Shown here: positions 32,815 through 43,858 of the stretch, in pieces | How positions within the stretch are numbered: position 1 is the stretch's first letter | How the letters are laid out: each line of letters opens with the position of its first letter | Assembly (NCBI RefSeq): GCF_918797505.1 | Contig: NC_092801.1 | Coordinates: 3,348,001 to 3,412,000 of the forward strand | Reading direction: 5' to 3' | Length of the DNA stretch: 64,000 nt | From: Bemisia tabaci | Taxonomy: Eukaryota > Arthropoda > Insecta > Hemiptera > Aleyrodidae | Notes under the pieces: model-generated | The model's database searches: none | Told to the model about the DNA's origin: nothing | Seen by the model: the letters and a program-made list of their open reading frames with translations, nothing else | Position numbers and translations under genes: made by a program

Positions 32815-33770
32815 GCCCTAACTCCTGTGCAATCCGCAGTTGCGCCACCACCGTCGTTTTGCAATCTGCACCCGAAATCTATTGCTGACAGCTCCCGTGT
32901 CCGGCACCGACAAACGAGGTCTGAAAACGGTAATTCAGGAGGAACTTAGCTTTTGGATCCTTAAAATCCGGCTAACTGGGTGGTTTTTGTCCTAGTTAGT
33001 TGTCAGAGAATAATTGTAGTTAGAATAATACTTTACAATAAATCCTTTCTAAGGATTTAGGAAAGGTTAGGTTAGGTTAGGTTAGATTTGAACAGAAGAT
33101 CTTAATTTGTCCACTAATTTCCCATTTTGAACCATTGTGCGATGAAAATTTAATAAACTGAACCCAATTGAATGCATTGATAAGAACATTGTTCCACATG
33201 ATCTCTGCAGGGGACCAATAGTCGTACATCATTTTTAAAAAGTTAGGCAGAAGATCTTAATTTGTCCACTGATTTCCCATTTTGGACCATTGTGCGATGA
33301 CAATTTGATAAACTGAACTCAATTGAATGCATTGAAGACCGATAAGAACATTGTTCCACATGATCTCTGCAGGAGACCAACAATTTTACTTCCATTTTTA
33401 AAAAGTTTGACAAAGAATCCTTATCTGTCCACGATTTCTCCCCATTTTGGACCACTGTACGTCCAAAATTTTTGAAACTGAACACAGTTACATGCACGGG
33501 GGCTCAATAAGAACATTTACAGCCCAAACCCATCAATAGTGTAACTTTTTCGTCCATTTTTCCCGTCTTTTTGCTGTAAAAATGCTGTCCAGAATGATGG
33601 CGATTTGGCAACTTTGCCCCCCCCCCCCCATTTCTCAAAAACGGTGCGTATACTCAAGCTAAAATTTTTACCAGAGTTTTAGGGTATCATAAGGTATCGT
33701 TTTGGCCCGGTTTCAGAAAAATCCCTTCTGGCCCAAATTGTGCCAAAAAACGGTCGTTTTTGGCGTCGCT
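32815..33770. repeat. Inverted copy of part of SD1
   Basis: The reverse complement of about 1730-2440 (and 30690-31410) is recognisable: CAATCCGCAGTTGCGCCACC at the left, then the GATCTTAATTTGTCCACTAATTTCCC block twice (33100 and 33248), then the C run at 33617-33627. Together with 30690-31410 it makes a large inverted repeat around the M6 element, a possible foldback structure. Frames here mirror those in SD1 and are not genes. Confidence 0.78.
33065..33085 (+). repeat. Interstitial (TTAGG)n tract
   Basis: Four tandem GGTTA units. TTAGG is the ancestral arthropod telomere repeat; so short a tract does not show a telomere fusion, but it fits an insect genome. Confidence 0.7.
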
Positions 33771-34205
33771 CTTTCCGACTAAAACCGCAAATTTCGATGT
33801 TTATTTCGTCACAATTTAAACTTTCAGGGGTGCCAGTAGAAGAAAGTTTTACGAAAAAACCAATGTGTGAAAACCAATTCTGTGAGCGTAGCAAATAGTT
33901 GAGATATGCGCTCAGAGCGTCTGTGCAGGAAAGTTCATTGAGCCTTCGATCTTTGTCGAATTTCCATCGATCACCCGAAGGGCACTCTCAAATCGTTTGG
34001 ATGATTAAAAACCGACGAATTTCATTTTCAACTATGTTCAAAAGGTATTTTTCATGTTCACGTAAGACTAGTTGTAGGCAAGACAGCTGTAAGTGCTATC
34101 CTTTGCCTAAAACTAAACTAACAGGTAACTCTACTAAAACCACAAATATTTGTTTATTTCGCCACATTTTAAACTGAAAGGGGTGTGTTTTGAAGAATAT
34201 TTCAC
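33770..34205. repeat. Duplicated segment, partner of 43935-44375
   Basis: TCCGACTAAAACCGCAAATT through TTTGTTTATTTCGCCACATTTTAAACTGAAA matches the second location with small indels. No gene; frames differ between copies. Confidence 0.75.
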
Positions 34206-34222
34206 GAAGAAGCCCATAGAAC

Positions 34223-34343
34223 CAGTGGCGTGGCGCTAATGATCGATTATCGATTCTTCCCCCATTTAAAGCTGTGGTAATGAATCGATTATCAAGGTGT
34301 TCGTTGCGAAAACTCTGTCGAGTCCATCGATCCTTTTCCTTAG
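34223..34343. mobile_element. Partial M8 MITE
   Basis: Starts with CAGTGGCGTGGCGCTAATGATCG and keeps CATTTAAAGCTGTGG, but the right half is lost. Confidence 0.65.
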
Positions 34344-34429
34344 CTTCATACTTCATTTCAACCCGGAAAGTCATCACCTCCTCCTAACACCAATATGAGT
34401 GAAAAGTACTCATGAGCCATAGGCAGCAC

Positions 34430-34676
34430 TCAAAGTCAACACATCAAGACTCCTCGTCTCCGCAGGTCGAGGTTGGACCAACATAAAACGCCTTCAATTT
34501 GTGTGCGATACTGTGCAACACACCGAAGTCGAAATATTTGTATTCTTGAGTTGGAGGTGGAACCGAACTCGCGTAAACTGTGAATTGCTCCACCAACTAA
34601 GGCATGTCAACCTGTTAACTGCCGTATCCCAAGTTACCTCGCATATTTTATCCCCCCTCTTGCTCGTGGCCTCAAT
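34430..34676. repeat. SD2-type segment with tRNA-like piece
   Basis: Similar to 3470-3730 and 35475-35735, with the tRNA-like element at about 34544-34615 (minus strand). It stops where an M2 element enters at CTCAATTGG. Confidence 0.7.
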
Positions 34677-34799
34677 TGGATTGCATTTTGCAAAAAGGAA
34701 CCAGAAGCATTGCAATGGTGCTATTGTTGTGCAACTTCATCCTTCGCAATAAAATTACTGAAACCATGAAAAAATATGAAATTTACCAGATAATTTTTG
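34677..34799. mobile_element. Left part of an M2 MITE
   Basis: TTGGATTGCATTTTGCAAAAAGGAACC and the following 100 bp match the first half of the complete M2 at 45133-45392. The right half is missing; another palindrome follows directly at 34800. Confidence 0.75.
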
Positions 34800-34980
34800 T
34801 ATGTTGGAGTTTTTTGCCAACGTGCGTTAAAAATTCAGAATAAAGCTGAAAATCTCAATACAATCGCTCAATTTCGCTCAATCGGAAAATTTGTGCTCGA
34901 ACGAGCTTTTTCCCTCTGTATTGAGATTTTCAGCTTTATGCTGAATTTTTAACGCACGTTGGCAAAAAACTCCAACATAC
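34800..34980. mobile_element. 181-bp near-perfect palindromic MITE
   Basis: TATGTTGGAGTTTTTTGCCA and its exact complement end the element; pairing continues about 70 bp inward on each side (GCGTTAAAAATTCAG, AAAGCTGAAAATCTCAATAC). Confidence 0.85.
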
Positions 34981-35928
34981 TATCGTATGAGTTCGTCTGC
35001 CGAATCAGTTTGCAATTTTTGTCTTAAATTTACAGTCTTTAAGGGGTTTCTGGTGAAGAATATTTCACGAGAAAACCAATTGAACCACTAACCGTACTTT
35101 TAATTTTGTATAAACGGAGATATAAGCGTTTAAAGTATCCAAATTTTGTTCGCCCTCTCCTATTGACTCGATCCACTGTGCGGTAGGACGGGTTCGCATA
35201 GGTTTCTGCGCTGACATTGTGAGCTCCGTTGAGCGCCCTCATTAACGAGTGGGTTCAATCGATTTTTTCGAAACTCGATATCAGATGGAACTTTTTGACG
35301 GGAACTATATTTAACATGGGAAAGGGATTTCTCGGTATAAAATAGTCAGACTTTTATCATGCGTCTAAAATAAAGCGGAATACTTTATTTCAACCCGAAA
35401 AGTTATCAGCTCCTCCTGACACTTGTATGAGTGAAAAGTGCTCATCATTTTGCATTCAACTAATGTAGCTAAGCAGCACTCTATGACAAAACATCAAGAC
35501 TCCACTTTCCGTAGGTTGTGGTCGGACCAACATAAAACGCCTTCAATTGGGTGCGATACTGTGCAACACACCGAAGTCGAAATATTTGTATTCTTGAGTT
35601 GGAGTCGGAACCGAACTCGCGTAAATTGTGAATTGCTCTACCAACTAAGGCATGTCAGCCTGTTAACTGTCTTATCTCCAGTTACTTTGCATATTTTATC
35701 GCCCACTTTTGCTCGTGGCAATCTAATCCTCAATTGGTCCAGAAAGAAAGAATTAACATCATTAATGTTGCTAAGGAAGGAGGCTCACCTGAAAGAAAAT
35801 CTGTTCTTTGGGCTTTTATAGTCTCTGAGCGCGCCTGTCATGAACCATGGGCACTGGGCACCTTTGATCGGAAACTCTAATTTTCAGTCTTATTTTTTAA
35901 GTTCAAAAGTCTGATGAAGGTACAGAAC

Positions 35929-36818
35929 CGAATAGACACGTGTTTCCGCGGCGTCTGGACGCCGCGGTTAGACGCCGATGAATCTGCTTGATGCTTTTGC
36001 GTGAGACGACACCTTAGCGGCGAAGAGACGCTGCGAAAAATGCCTATGGTGGATGCTCCGATTTGTCACCAACAGATCGGCGTCTCCGACAAAGTCCGCT
36101 CTGTCCGCTGCTTTTCCTACCGATTTTCGAATGCGTTTAGTTTTGGGTTCGATCGACTAACCCGTGAATCGATCGACAAAAGGCCTGAATCGTTCGACAA
36201 ACCCGTGAGTCGATTGACAAAGCTGTGAGTCGATCGACAAACCCGTGAGTCGATTGAAACCTGATCATTGAAAAACCCGTGAGTCGATTGAAAAACCCGT
36301 TGATGTATCGACAAAAGCCATGAGTCGATCGACAAACCCTTGAAATGATCGACAAAGGCCGTGAATCGATCGAATCACGTCGATCGGTTCACGTTTTAGT
36401 TTTTCGATCGATTCATCTCGATGGAACTATGATACAGGTTTTTTAAAAATTAACTGTCGATCGTTTCACGTTTTTTTCCCCCCGATCGATATATGTCGAT
36501 CGAATCGACACCGCTCTTTAATAATTTGTCGATCAAATCGGGGTCGATCGATTTCCGTTTACATTTTTCGGTCGATTTTTGTCGATCGAATCCATAACCT
36601 CCTGAAAAAAGCCCGTCTGATCAATTTCGCAACTCAGAGCATACTGGTCCGATCAATGAAAATTCCGAAAATTGACAACGGACGCGGAGGGATAAACCCA
36701 AGAATTCCGCTCCTTAGGTGCCGTGCTCCAAAATGTGAGCGTCTTCTCACCCTCGACTTGGAAACAGCGTTTTTCGCCGGCGCGGCGCCCAGACGCCGTG
36801 GAAAGACGCGCCTTAGGT
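35929..36818. mobile_element. 900-bp TIR element rich in TCGATCGA
   Basis: About 38-bp inverted ends: left GAACC...GTTTCCGCGGCGTCTGGACG, right CGCCCAGACGCCGTGGAAAG...GGTTCC. TA on both sides fits a TA target, but the left junction is not clean. The uninterrupted site is at about 3911-3925. A related end pair is at 46630-46860. The interior holds a degenerate tandem repeat and many TCGATCGA words; no transposase. Confidence 0.75.
36155..36380. repeat. Degenerate ~21-bp tandem repeat
   Basis: About ten units of the form GTGAGTCGATCGACAAACCC, with AAAGC, TTGAAA and similar variants. Units are contiguous, not separated by unique spacers. TCGATCGA words continue more loosely to about 36590. Confidence 0.8.
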
Positions 36819-37349
36819 TCCATACCCTAATGAACTGACGAACGTGGCCTTGAATCTATCTCGGCTGCTGTTCGATCGTAAATTTTCGTTTGAATCCGTG
36901 CAGTCGTTTGGGCTGCAGTCGAGTTCAAACCACCGAATCAATGGTCAGATTAAGGGGACGCCATTCTCCTCAAATGGGGATAGCTACCGCTACTCTCGAT
37001 AATCACAGAAATAAGAATCATATCCGTGGGATTGGTATAAGAGGATAGGTCCAGAAAGCAGGATTAGTCCGATACATGCCTCAGAGGTCCTGGATTAGAG
37101 TTTGAAGTCGTCGCATATCGATGGCTCATCCGATCGAATTGTTTTAAGATTAGCGGGACGTGTGCTTTTTGTCGGGAAAATTTGCGTTAATTCATTCATT
37201 TCTCATGCAGGGTGGCAATTTTTCATGAAATTGCAGAAATTTACGATAGATTTTGAAAAGCACCATCTGATGGTAGATTACCGACTCCAACATTGAAGAA
37301 ATTATAAAATGCAGCTCATATCATTCAGATGCATACGTATTGCTGTTGC

Positions 37350-37950
37350 GTGTACGTCCTCATCTCGAGGAGGGATCACGCAAGGAACGAAAGAGTGCGT
37401 GAGATCATCATAGAGTACATAGAGTCGAAATGTAAGCGGGTGAGCTGGCGCCACTTTAAGCATTTTCCAGGTCCCGAATTCCGAGACTCCTGTGTGACGC
37501 CGGGCCACTTTTTCGATACATAATCGATTGTTTGCGATACACGGGTACCCGGCCATCCGCTGTAAACAAAGAAGATTGGAATCACCACGTATTCCATACC
37601 GCCATTTTGGATCGAATATGTATCGAAAAAGTGACCCGAACTCGGCGCACACCGGGCTCGGAACTCGTGGAGCAGAACAAGGCGCCAACTCTCCCATTCA
37701 CATTACGACTCTATGTACTCTATGCAGATCATGAGCGCCGAGCAGAACATCGGGCATGATATTATAAGCGAACAGCTTGTCCGGTGTGGCCATGCTCAAC
37801 GAATGGCGGATGACAGATTGCCTAAGAAGGGTCTAGATTGGGTCCCTCCGAAAAGAAGACGGCGGTGACATCCAGCAAAATCGTGGATCGGTGGCATTAA
37901 AGATGAAATTATAAATATCGCAATGGACGCCGCACGCCGCTGAATTTCGG
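37350..37950 (+). pseudogene. RTE-like LINE fragment split by a MITE (C block)
   Basis: Same fragment as 23207-23810: S-R-R-D-H-A-R-N-E-R-V-R-E-I, then MITE, then Q-L-V-R-C-G-H. It has extra damage: AGACGGCGGTGACATCC breaks the frame where the B copy reads on. Sharing the insertion shows both came from one duplication event. Confidence 0.85.
37409..37724. mobile_element. 316-bp palindromic MITE (C block copy)
   Basis: CATAGAGTACATAGAGTCG and CGACTCTATGTACTCTATG at the ends. Flanks GAGATCAT and CAGATCAT as in the B block. Confidence 0.85.
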
Positions 37951-38042
37951 GGTTCTTGTCTTCTCGGATTATGATGTTTTCTGTCTTAACTACCTATGTT
38001 ATTCGAAACATCGCATACTTCGATCCCGCGGGTATTCGTATC

Positions 38043-38205
38043 CAGTGGCGTGGCGTGAATGATCGATTATCGAAATTTTCCCATCTGAAGCTATGTTAAA
38101 GAATCTATTATTAAGGTTTTCGTTACGACACTCTGTACAGTGTACATAGATCCTCGTCCATAGGTTTAAATGGCAGATCAATCGATTTATCGCAAAAAAT
38201 ATCTC
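38043..38205. mobile_element. Partial M8 MITE upstream of gene C
   Basis: CAGTGGCGTGGCGTGAATGATCG terminus at the left, right terminus missing; same as 23897-24055. Confidence 0.75.
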
Positions 38206-38302
38206 TCCGTCTTTCAATCCCTCTATCGAATACCTCGTATCGTAATCGGTCGTCCAAAGCGTTGCTTACAAAACTTTATATTTATTTTGTTCAGGATTTT
38301 GA

Positions 38303-38362
38303 ATGGAGAATGCGGACGCCAAAAATCTAACGGAAAGAGCACTCAGCACTCAGCACACCTGA
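38303..38362 (+). other. Original start of gene C, now a 19-codon upstream ORF
   Basis: ATG at 38303 just after acceptor TTTTGTTCAG. The frame is broken by the same 7-bp CTCAGCA duplication as gene B and stops at 38360-38362. Confidence 0.8.
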
Positions 38363-38445
38363 ATACTACAATCCAGTGATTCCACCAAACTGTAAAAGAG
38401 GATCCCCAGGGAGACGTGTCGAGGATTTCTTGCACGAGCCCTTCA

Positions 38446-40563
38446 ATGCAGGCTGCACCTGAAGAGTGCACCAGCCCGGAGTCTAGCGGTATGTCTGGCA
38501 ACCCATCTTCCCAATCTGTAGAAAGTCGCCTTGAAGATTCCAACAATACCCGACTTGCATCAGTAGAAGAGAACCAAGAGACCTCGGTCTCGTCCATGTT
38601 CTATTCTCCCTCCGCTCTTCCCCCCAAAATCGAATGCGAGGATGAAACAGTTGATGCAAGTTGGACTAAGCAGCTACACACAAGTATTGACATTAAGAGT
38701 GAACTCACTCCCCAGACGGATGAGTCAGAACTCAGGTTGGGACGAGGAGGAGCAGAACACGATTTGGAGAATGATATTCGTGATTTTGTCACCGTTACAG
38801 CGCGAGTGAAGAGGGAGATCATGAGCTCTCCACTTCCCGACCAATGTAATGAAAATTGGCTTGACCTTTCACAAACGAATATCGAATTTAAGCGGGAACC
38901 CTCTACCCAGACAAACGCATCAGAATCCGAGTTGGTCGAACATATTCGAACGCACGCTGGTGAGAAACCATTCACATGCGGCGAGTGTACGAGCCTTTTT
39001 TCTTCCAAAAGCGCTTTAACCACACACATGCAAACGCACCCTGGCGAGGAACCATTCAGTTGCAGTCATTGCTCCTCCCAATTCAGTAGAAAAGGCAATT
39101 TAGCGAGACACATGCGAGCGCATACTGGTGAGAAACCATTCACTTGCAGTCATTGCACTGCATGCTTCGCTCACAAACAGTCTTTGACGGCACATATTCG
39201 CACGCATACTGGTGAGAAACCATATAGTTGCAGTCATTGCACAGCATGCTTTGCCCGCAAACATTCTTTAACGGAACATGTTCGTACGCATACTGGTGAG
39301 AAACCATTCAGTTGCAGTCATTGCACGGCATTCTTCGCTCAAAAACAGTCTTTGACGGCACATATTCGCACGCATACTGGTGAAAAACCATATAGTTGCA
39401 GTCATTGCACAGCATGCTTTGCTCGCAAAAATCCTTTAACGAAACATGTTCGAACGCATACTGGTGAGAAACCATTCAGTTGCAACCATTGCACGGCCTC
39501 ATTTGCTCAGAAAAGTGATTTGACAACACATATCCGGACGCATACTGGAGAGAAACCATTCAGTTGCAGTCATTGCTCCTCCCAATTCAGTATAGAAGGC
39601 AATTTGAAGAAACACATCCGGAAGCACACTGGTGAGAAACCATTCAGTTGCAGTCATTGCTCCTCCCAATTCAGTACAGAAGGCAATTTCAAGATACACA
39701 TGCGAACGAACACTGGCGAGAAACCATTCAGTTGCAGTCATTGCACGTCATTCTTCGCTCAAAAACAGTCATTGACGGCACATATTCGCACGCATACTGG
39801 TGAAAAACCATATAGTTGCAGTCATTGCACAGCATGCTTTGCTCGCAAAAAATATTTAAGGGCACATGTTCGAACGCATACTGGTGAGAAACCATTCAGT
39901 TGCAACCATTGCACGGCCTCATTTGCTCAGAAAAGTGTTTTGACAACACATATCCGGACGCATACTGGAGAGAAACCATTCAGTTGCAGTCATTGCTCGG
40001 CCTCATTTGTTAAGAAAAGTCATTTGACAACACACATGCGGACGCATACTGGTGAGAAACCATTCAGTTGCAGTCATTGCACTGCATGCTTCGCTCGCAA
40101 ACAGTCTTTAATAGAACATGTTCGTACGCACACTGGAGAGAAACCATATAGTTGCAGTTATTGCACGGCATGCTTTTCTCAGAAAAATAATTTGATAATT
40201 CACATCCGGACGCATACTGGAGAGAAACCATATAGTTGCAGTCATTGCTCCTCCCAATTCAGTATAGAAGGCAATTTGAAGAAACACATGCGGAAGCACA
40301 CTGGTGAGAAACCATTCAGTTGCAGTCATTGCTCCTCCTCCTTCCCTAGGAAAGATAATTTGAAGGTACACATGCGAACGCATACTGGTGAGAAACCATA
40401 TAGTTGCAGTCATTGCTCCTCCCAATTCAGTATAGAAGGCAATTTGAAGAAACACATGCGGAAACACACTGGTGAGAAACCATTCAGTTGCAGTCATTGC
40501 TCCTCCTCCTTCCCTAGGAAAGAGAATTTGAAGGTACACATGCGAACGCATACTGATGAGTAA
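38446..40563 (+). CDS. C2H2 zinc-finger protein C, 19 fingers
   Basis: Predicted nuclear DNA-binding protein of 705 codons from ATG 38446; a GTG 30 bases upstream also opens the frame but was not used. The N-terminal linker matches A and B with I-K-S-E and V-K-R-E; the third site reads F-K-R-E. Nineteen C2H2 fingers follow. In finger 9 the last zinc ligand is asparagine (H-M-R-T-N), so it probably cannot hold zinc normally. Fingers 16-17 and 18-19 are tandem copies of a two-finger unit; fingers 5-7 resemble 10-12. Linkers are mostly T-G-E-K-P. The frame ends H-T-D-E at TAA and finger remnants continue. It is the longest array of the three and 14,146 bp from the start of gene B. Confidence 0.88.
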   Translation: MQAAPEECTSPESSGMSGNPSSQSVESRLEDSNNTRLASVEENQETSVSSMFYSPSALPPKIECEDETVDASWTKQLHTSIDIKSELTPQTDESELRLGRGGAEHDLENDIRDFVTVTARVKREIMSSPLPDQCNENWLDLSQTNIEFKREPSTQTNASESELVEHIRTHAGEKPFTCGECTSLFSSKSALTTHMQTHPGEEPFSCSHCSSQFSRKGNLARHMRAHTGEKPFTCSHCTACFAHKQSLTAHIRTHTGEKPYSCSHCTACFARKHSLTEHVRTHTGEKPFSCSHCTAFFAQKQSLTAHIRTHTGEKPYSCSHCTACFARKNPLTKHVRTHTGEKPFSCNHCTASFAQKSDLTTHIRTHTGEKPFSCSHCSSQFSIEGNLKKHIRKHTGEKPFSCSHCSSQFSTEGNFKIHMRTNTGEKPFSCSHCTSFFAQKQSLTAHIRTHTGEKPYSCSHCTACFARKKYLRAHVRTHTGEKPFSCNHCTASFAQKSVLTTHIRTHTGEKPFSCSHCSASFVKKSHLTTHMRTHTGEKPFSCSHCTACFARKQSLIEHVRTHTGEKPYSCSYCTACFSQKNNLIIHIRTHTGEKPYSCSHCSSQFSIEGNLKKHMRKHTGEKPFSCSHCSSSFPRKDNLKVHMRTHTGEKPYSCSHCSSQFSIEGNLKKHMRKHTGEKPFSCSHCSSSFPRKENLKVHMRTHTDE

Positions 40564-40790
40564 CTATTCAGTTGCAGTCATTGCTCCTCCCAATTCAGTA
40601 CAGAAGGCAATTTTAAGATACACATGCGAACGCATTGTTCGGCTCTCTTCTCCAAGAATGTTACTTTAAAGAGACATATGCGAATGTATACTGGGGTAGA
40701 ACCCTAGACTTGCACTCCCTGCTCATCTCCTTTTCGGCAAAAGACGCATTCGACGGAGCATACTGCGGTCAGAGACAAGAGACCCTTCAC
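40564..40790 (+). pseudogene. Decayed distal fingers of gene C
   Basis: TTCAGTTGCAGTCATTGCTCC continues after the stop, then a deletion joins CGAACGCATTGTTCGGC. Stops and losses match those behind gene B. Confidence 0.82.
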
Positions 40791-41771
40791 TGACCTCCTG
40801 GCGACAAGAAGAAGCTTTTACTTTCGGGGATTGAACAAAACCACATGAACAATGATAAGGGAGCAAAGGTCGTCACCCAAATATCGGCTTTTGACCTGCC
40901 TATATGGGGGATGATGAGCTTCGGGTGACGTCATGAGCCAAACAAGTTTCCCAAACTTCCGCCATTTTCTGCTTGTTTGCAAAACGGAACTGCCAACACG
41001 TTCTTGAACATCAACCGTGTAAGTAGGACCCGAATATAATATTTTCCAACATGGCCAAGATACTATTGGAGGGTCTCTTGTTCCTGACTGCTATAAACCA
41101 TACATTTTCACTCAGTGCTCTTCCGTCTTGTCCAGGAAAAGTCCTTTAAATGGACGCATACGACACACACCGATCGTGGATCTTTTAGTTGCCGGCATCG
41201 CTCTGCTTAGTTTTCTGAAAAAGGCTCTCCGGTGGTAAATATTCGATCGCTTTCTGGATAAAAAACCATAATTTTGATGATCAAACTATAAGTTGAGACC
41301 ATACAGATGACGTCCTTCGTATTTTTGCCATTCTAGCATTGTTTATCGTAAGCACCTACATTTGTTATGGAGTTCTTCTCCACTCTTCCCGGCTGTCGTG
41401 CGACTCCGATTTCATCGTAAATTTTATAGAGGAAACACGTCGCTCATTGCTCTAATTCCTGTCTTGGCTAGAGGCCCAAGACCTATTGAGTATGAAAGCT
41501 TGTTCCTATTTTTGCTTCTTACTGACGTTATTTTCTCTTCATCATATTTTCGAAGAGAATATATTGCAGATATTTCCAATTGAATTTTCGAATACCTACT
41601 TCTTTATGAGCGTTGTGAAATCTCCCGTTATTTTATCAACTTTATAATTAATCCTACCTCTGAAACTCCGGAATATAACAGAAAATCCGAAATTCGTATT
41701 ATTTTTAATAAACTATTTTTGGAATTCGGATGAGATTTCTCTATCGTAATTGATAAGGCAATGTCTAATAC
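40791..41771. other. 3' flank of gene C
   Basis: Near copy of 26581-27571. No gene supported; GGGTGACGTCATGAGCC is kept. Confidence 0.6.
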
Positions 41772-41915
41772 TTGGAATGCATTTTGTAATCAGGAATTAC
41801 AGCGTTTGGCTCACCTATGATAACACCGATGTGCACAGAGGAACCTATGGCTCATAAATAGTTGTTTCTAAACTGAGCCCGGAATTTTAGTTTCGAATTG
41901 CAAAATTTAGTCCAA
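41772..41915. mobile_element. Diverged M1 MITE (C block)
   Basis: TTGGAATGCATTTTGTAATC to AATTGCAAAATTTAGTCCAA, at the same place as in blocks A and B. Confidence 0.75.
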
Positions 41916-42179
41916 ATGTCCTGCCGCGCGAAGGAAGAGTGGCGTTTGAGCCTCTAGAAGTTGCCGTATCTCCTTTGATGAAATATGAATTTTTAAGAAA
42001 ATTTGTGAATATTTTTTTATCAAATTTTGTCCTTCGCACACAGATGTTTCTACTGATGAGCAAAAATGTGTAGTTCTGAAACTGAAAAAGTCCATTTAAG
42101 ATAGTTCCGTAATGCAGAGTGCGAAAAATCCCTCAAAGATCCTGAAATATAGTTCAACATACTTGCATGATGGTGGTCT

Positions 42180-42861
42180 AAAAATTGGCTTTACTGCCAA
42201 TTTTTAGACTCCGTCTTTTGAATGAATGACGCAATTTTCTGGGTCGTTTAAGACGTAGCTTTGTAACTGATATTTTGTTCCTAATCCGAAAAGAATAATA
42301 TAAATATGTCCATTATTTGTTAGATCTCCGGTGAAAACCCATTGTTTTCCCGTCGTTTCTGTATTTCCACTTCTCTCAGTGTTAATGTGTGTAAATTTTG
42401 TACCTCTAATAAAGTTGTAGATAAAAAAGTCCATTTAAATTTATGACTTGTCTCCGGCAATACTGTAATTTAGATTTTACACTCATTCATCCTAGTCGAG
42501 AGGGAGCGGGAGCCTCTATCGTCCCGAGCGAAGGATCGATTTTCGATTTTTCCCCATTTGAACCAATGGTAAAGAATCGATTTTTGAAGTGATCTTTGCG
42601 ACCACCCTGTTTGTCGAGCTTTCTCCATAGGTTAAAATGGCAGATCAATGGATATATCGCAAAGTACGCCACGCCACTACTGGTTGCCGTTAGTACCTTT
42701 TTACTCGAAGTGCCTCTTTTTTCCATCGCAACCACCAGCCTCCACGAATAGGATTTTTTTATTATTTATAATATACTAATACTATTTTTTGCATAACCTC
42801 AAGGCGCCTCGATACTGCGCTCTCCCAACCTAAAGTGAATTTTTTTCTTGGAAATTTATAC
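42180..42861. repeat. SD1 start, deleted third copy
   Basis: Aligns with 28775-29340 (and 1-370), including the M8 remnant at 42535-42678. It then jumps to sequence like 1540-1600 (CATAACCTCAAGGCGCCTCGATACTGC). About 1.1 kb of SD1 is missing. It resumes after the 997-bp insertion at 43859-43930. Confidence 0.82.
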
Positions 42862-43858
42862 GGGTGATTTCACGATAATAGGAATAGTCGTGTCGCCGTG
42901 GGTTATGAACGACATAGGGCAAAACGATTGAAAACCAAATTAATTAATCAATAGGAATGATGTCCCTGAACCTATCCATGCTAAAAAATATGATGAATTA
43001 TTATTATATTTAATAATATGAGACTTTAAAGGCCGAAAATGTCCGGTCGGTTACGCGTCGCCAACCCCGATTTTGAAGCAAAAGAGCAATTTGCGGTAAC
43101 ATATCAGTACTGATCATGAACTCTTTGGCAATATTTGCTGAAAAGAGACTCTAGTGTTCAAGAAAATTGCCAGTTTGAACTGAAATGTTTATTATTGAGC
43201 GAGAAAAGTCATAAGAAAGAGGTGTCGCCACATTTGGCAACAAATTTTTGCAGTTGTATTAAGTGCAGTGTTTATCTCGCCAGATGGAGTCAGGAGTTTC
43301 AAAACTGCCATCAAATTGTTCGCTGAAGTCTTCTTGACAAAACCATTACTGATAAGTCAGTTTTTTTTACAATGAAAACTTAAATTATTATGAAAACCAG
43401 TGATTTTTACGTGTGTAGCACTAATTCCTCACTACGCAAAAACCTCAATTTAATAGTATTAAACTAAAACGAAGTCTCCAAAGTTTAGAAAACTTTTAAG
43501 GCAGCATTAATTCCACCTCATAACTCAAGAATTGCCAAGTTTCATCTTTTGTATCATCTTTAATCTCACATTTTTGAGTGTCGGTTACGCTGTGTCTGTT
43601 ACGTAACCGACACAATTTGGCAGGGCCGCCATGTTTGCGTGGACCTCCAGCAGTCCCGCGGAAAGCGCTGATACCTGATTCAATGGCTTGTTTATCAATC
43701 ACTTTAACTTTGCACTGAATCAAAATAGAGCGTGCCAAAGCTGGAAAAAGGAAGTTTAATACCTTTAGAATGAGGTAATGAAATCCTGTTAAAATTGGTG
43801 CACTTTTATTTCTCAGGTATTTCACATTTTAACTATTCCTGTTATCGTGAAATCACCC
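42862..43858. mobile_element. 997-bp TIR element with 4-bp duplication ATAC
   Basis: GGGTGATTTCACGATAATAGGAATAG and CTATTCCTGTTATCGTGAAATCACCC are about 25-bp inverted ends. ATAC flanks both sides (42858-42861, 43859-43862), and the SD1 sister at about 1620 shows the empty site. A minus-strand frame of 109 codons (43496-43825) and a plus-strand frame of 63 (43135-43326) have no recognisable domain; I do not call them genes. Confidence 0.88.

Larger units (their letters stand above)
35220..37295. repeat. Segmental duplication SD2, copy 2
   Basis: Matches 3213-4402 once the inserted element at about 35929-36818 is removed. It ends directly before the LINE fragment that opens the gene C block. 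A tRNA-like segment is at about 35590-35657 on the minus strand. Confidence 0.88.

Noticed and set aside
33065..33085. Telomere or ancient chromosome fusion
   Set aside because: Only about four TTAGG units, with unique duplicated DNA on both sides.
36155..36380. CRISPR-like array
   Set aside because: The ~21-bp units are contiguous and degenerate with no unique spacers, and the context is a eukaryotic TIR element.
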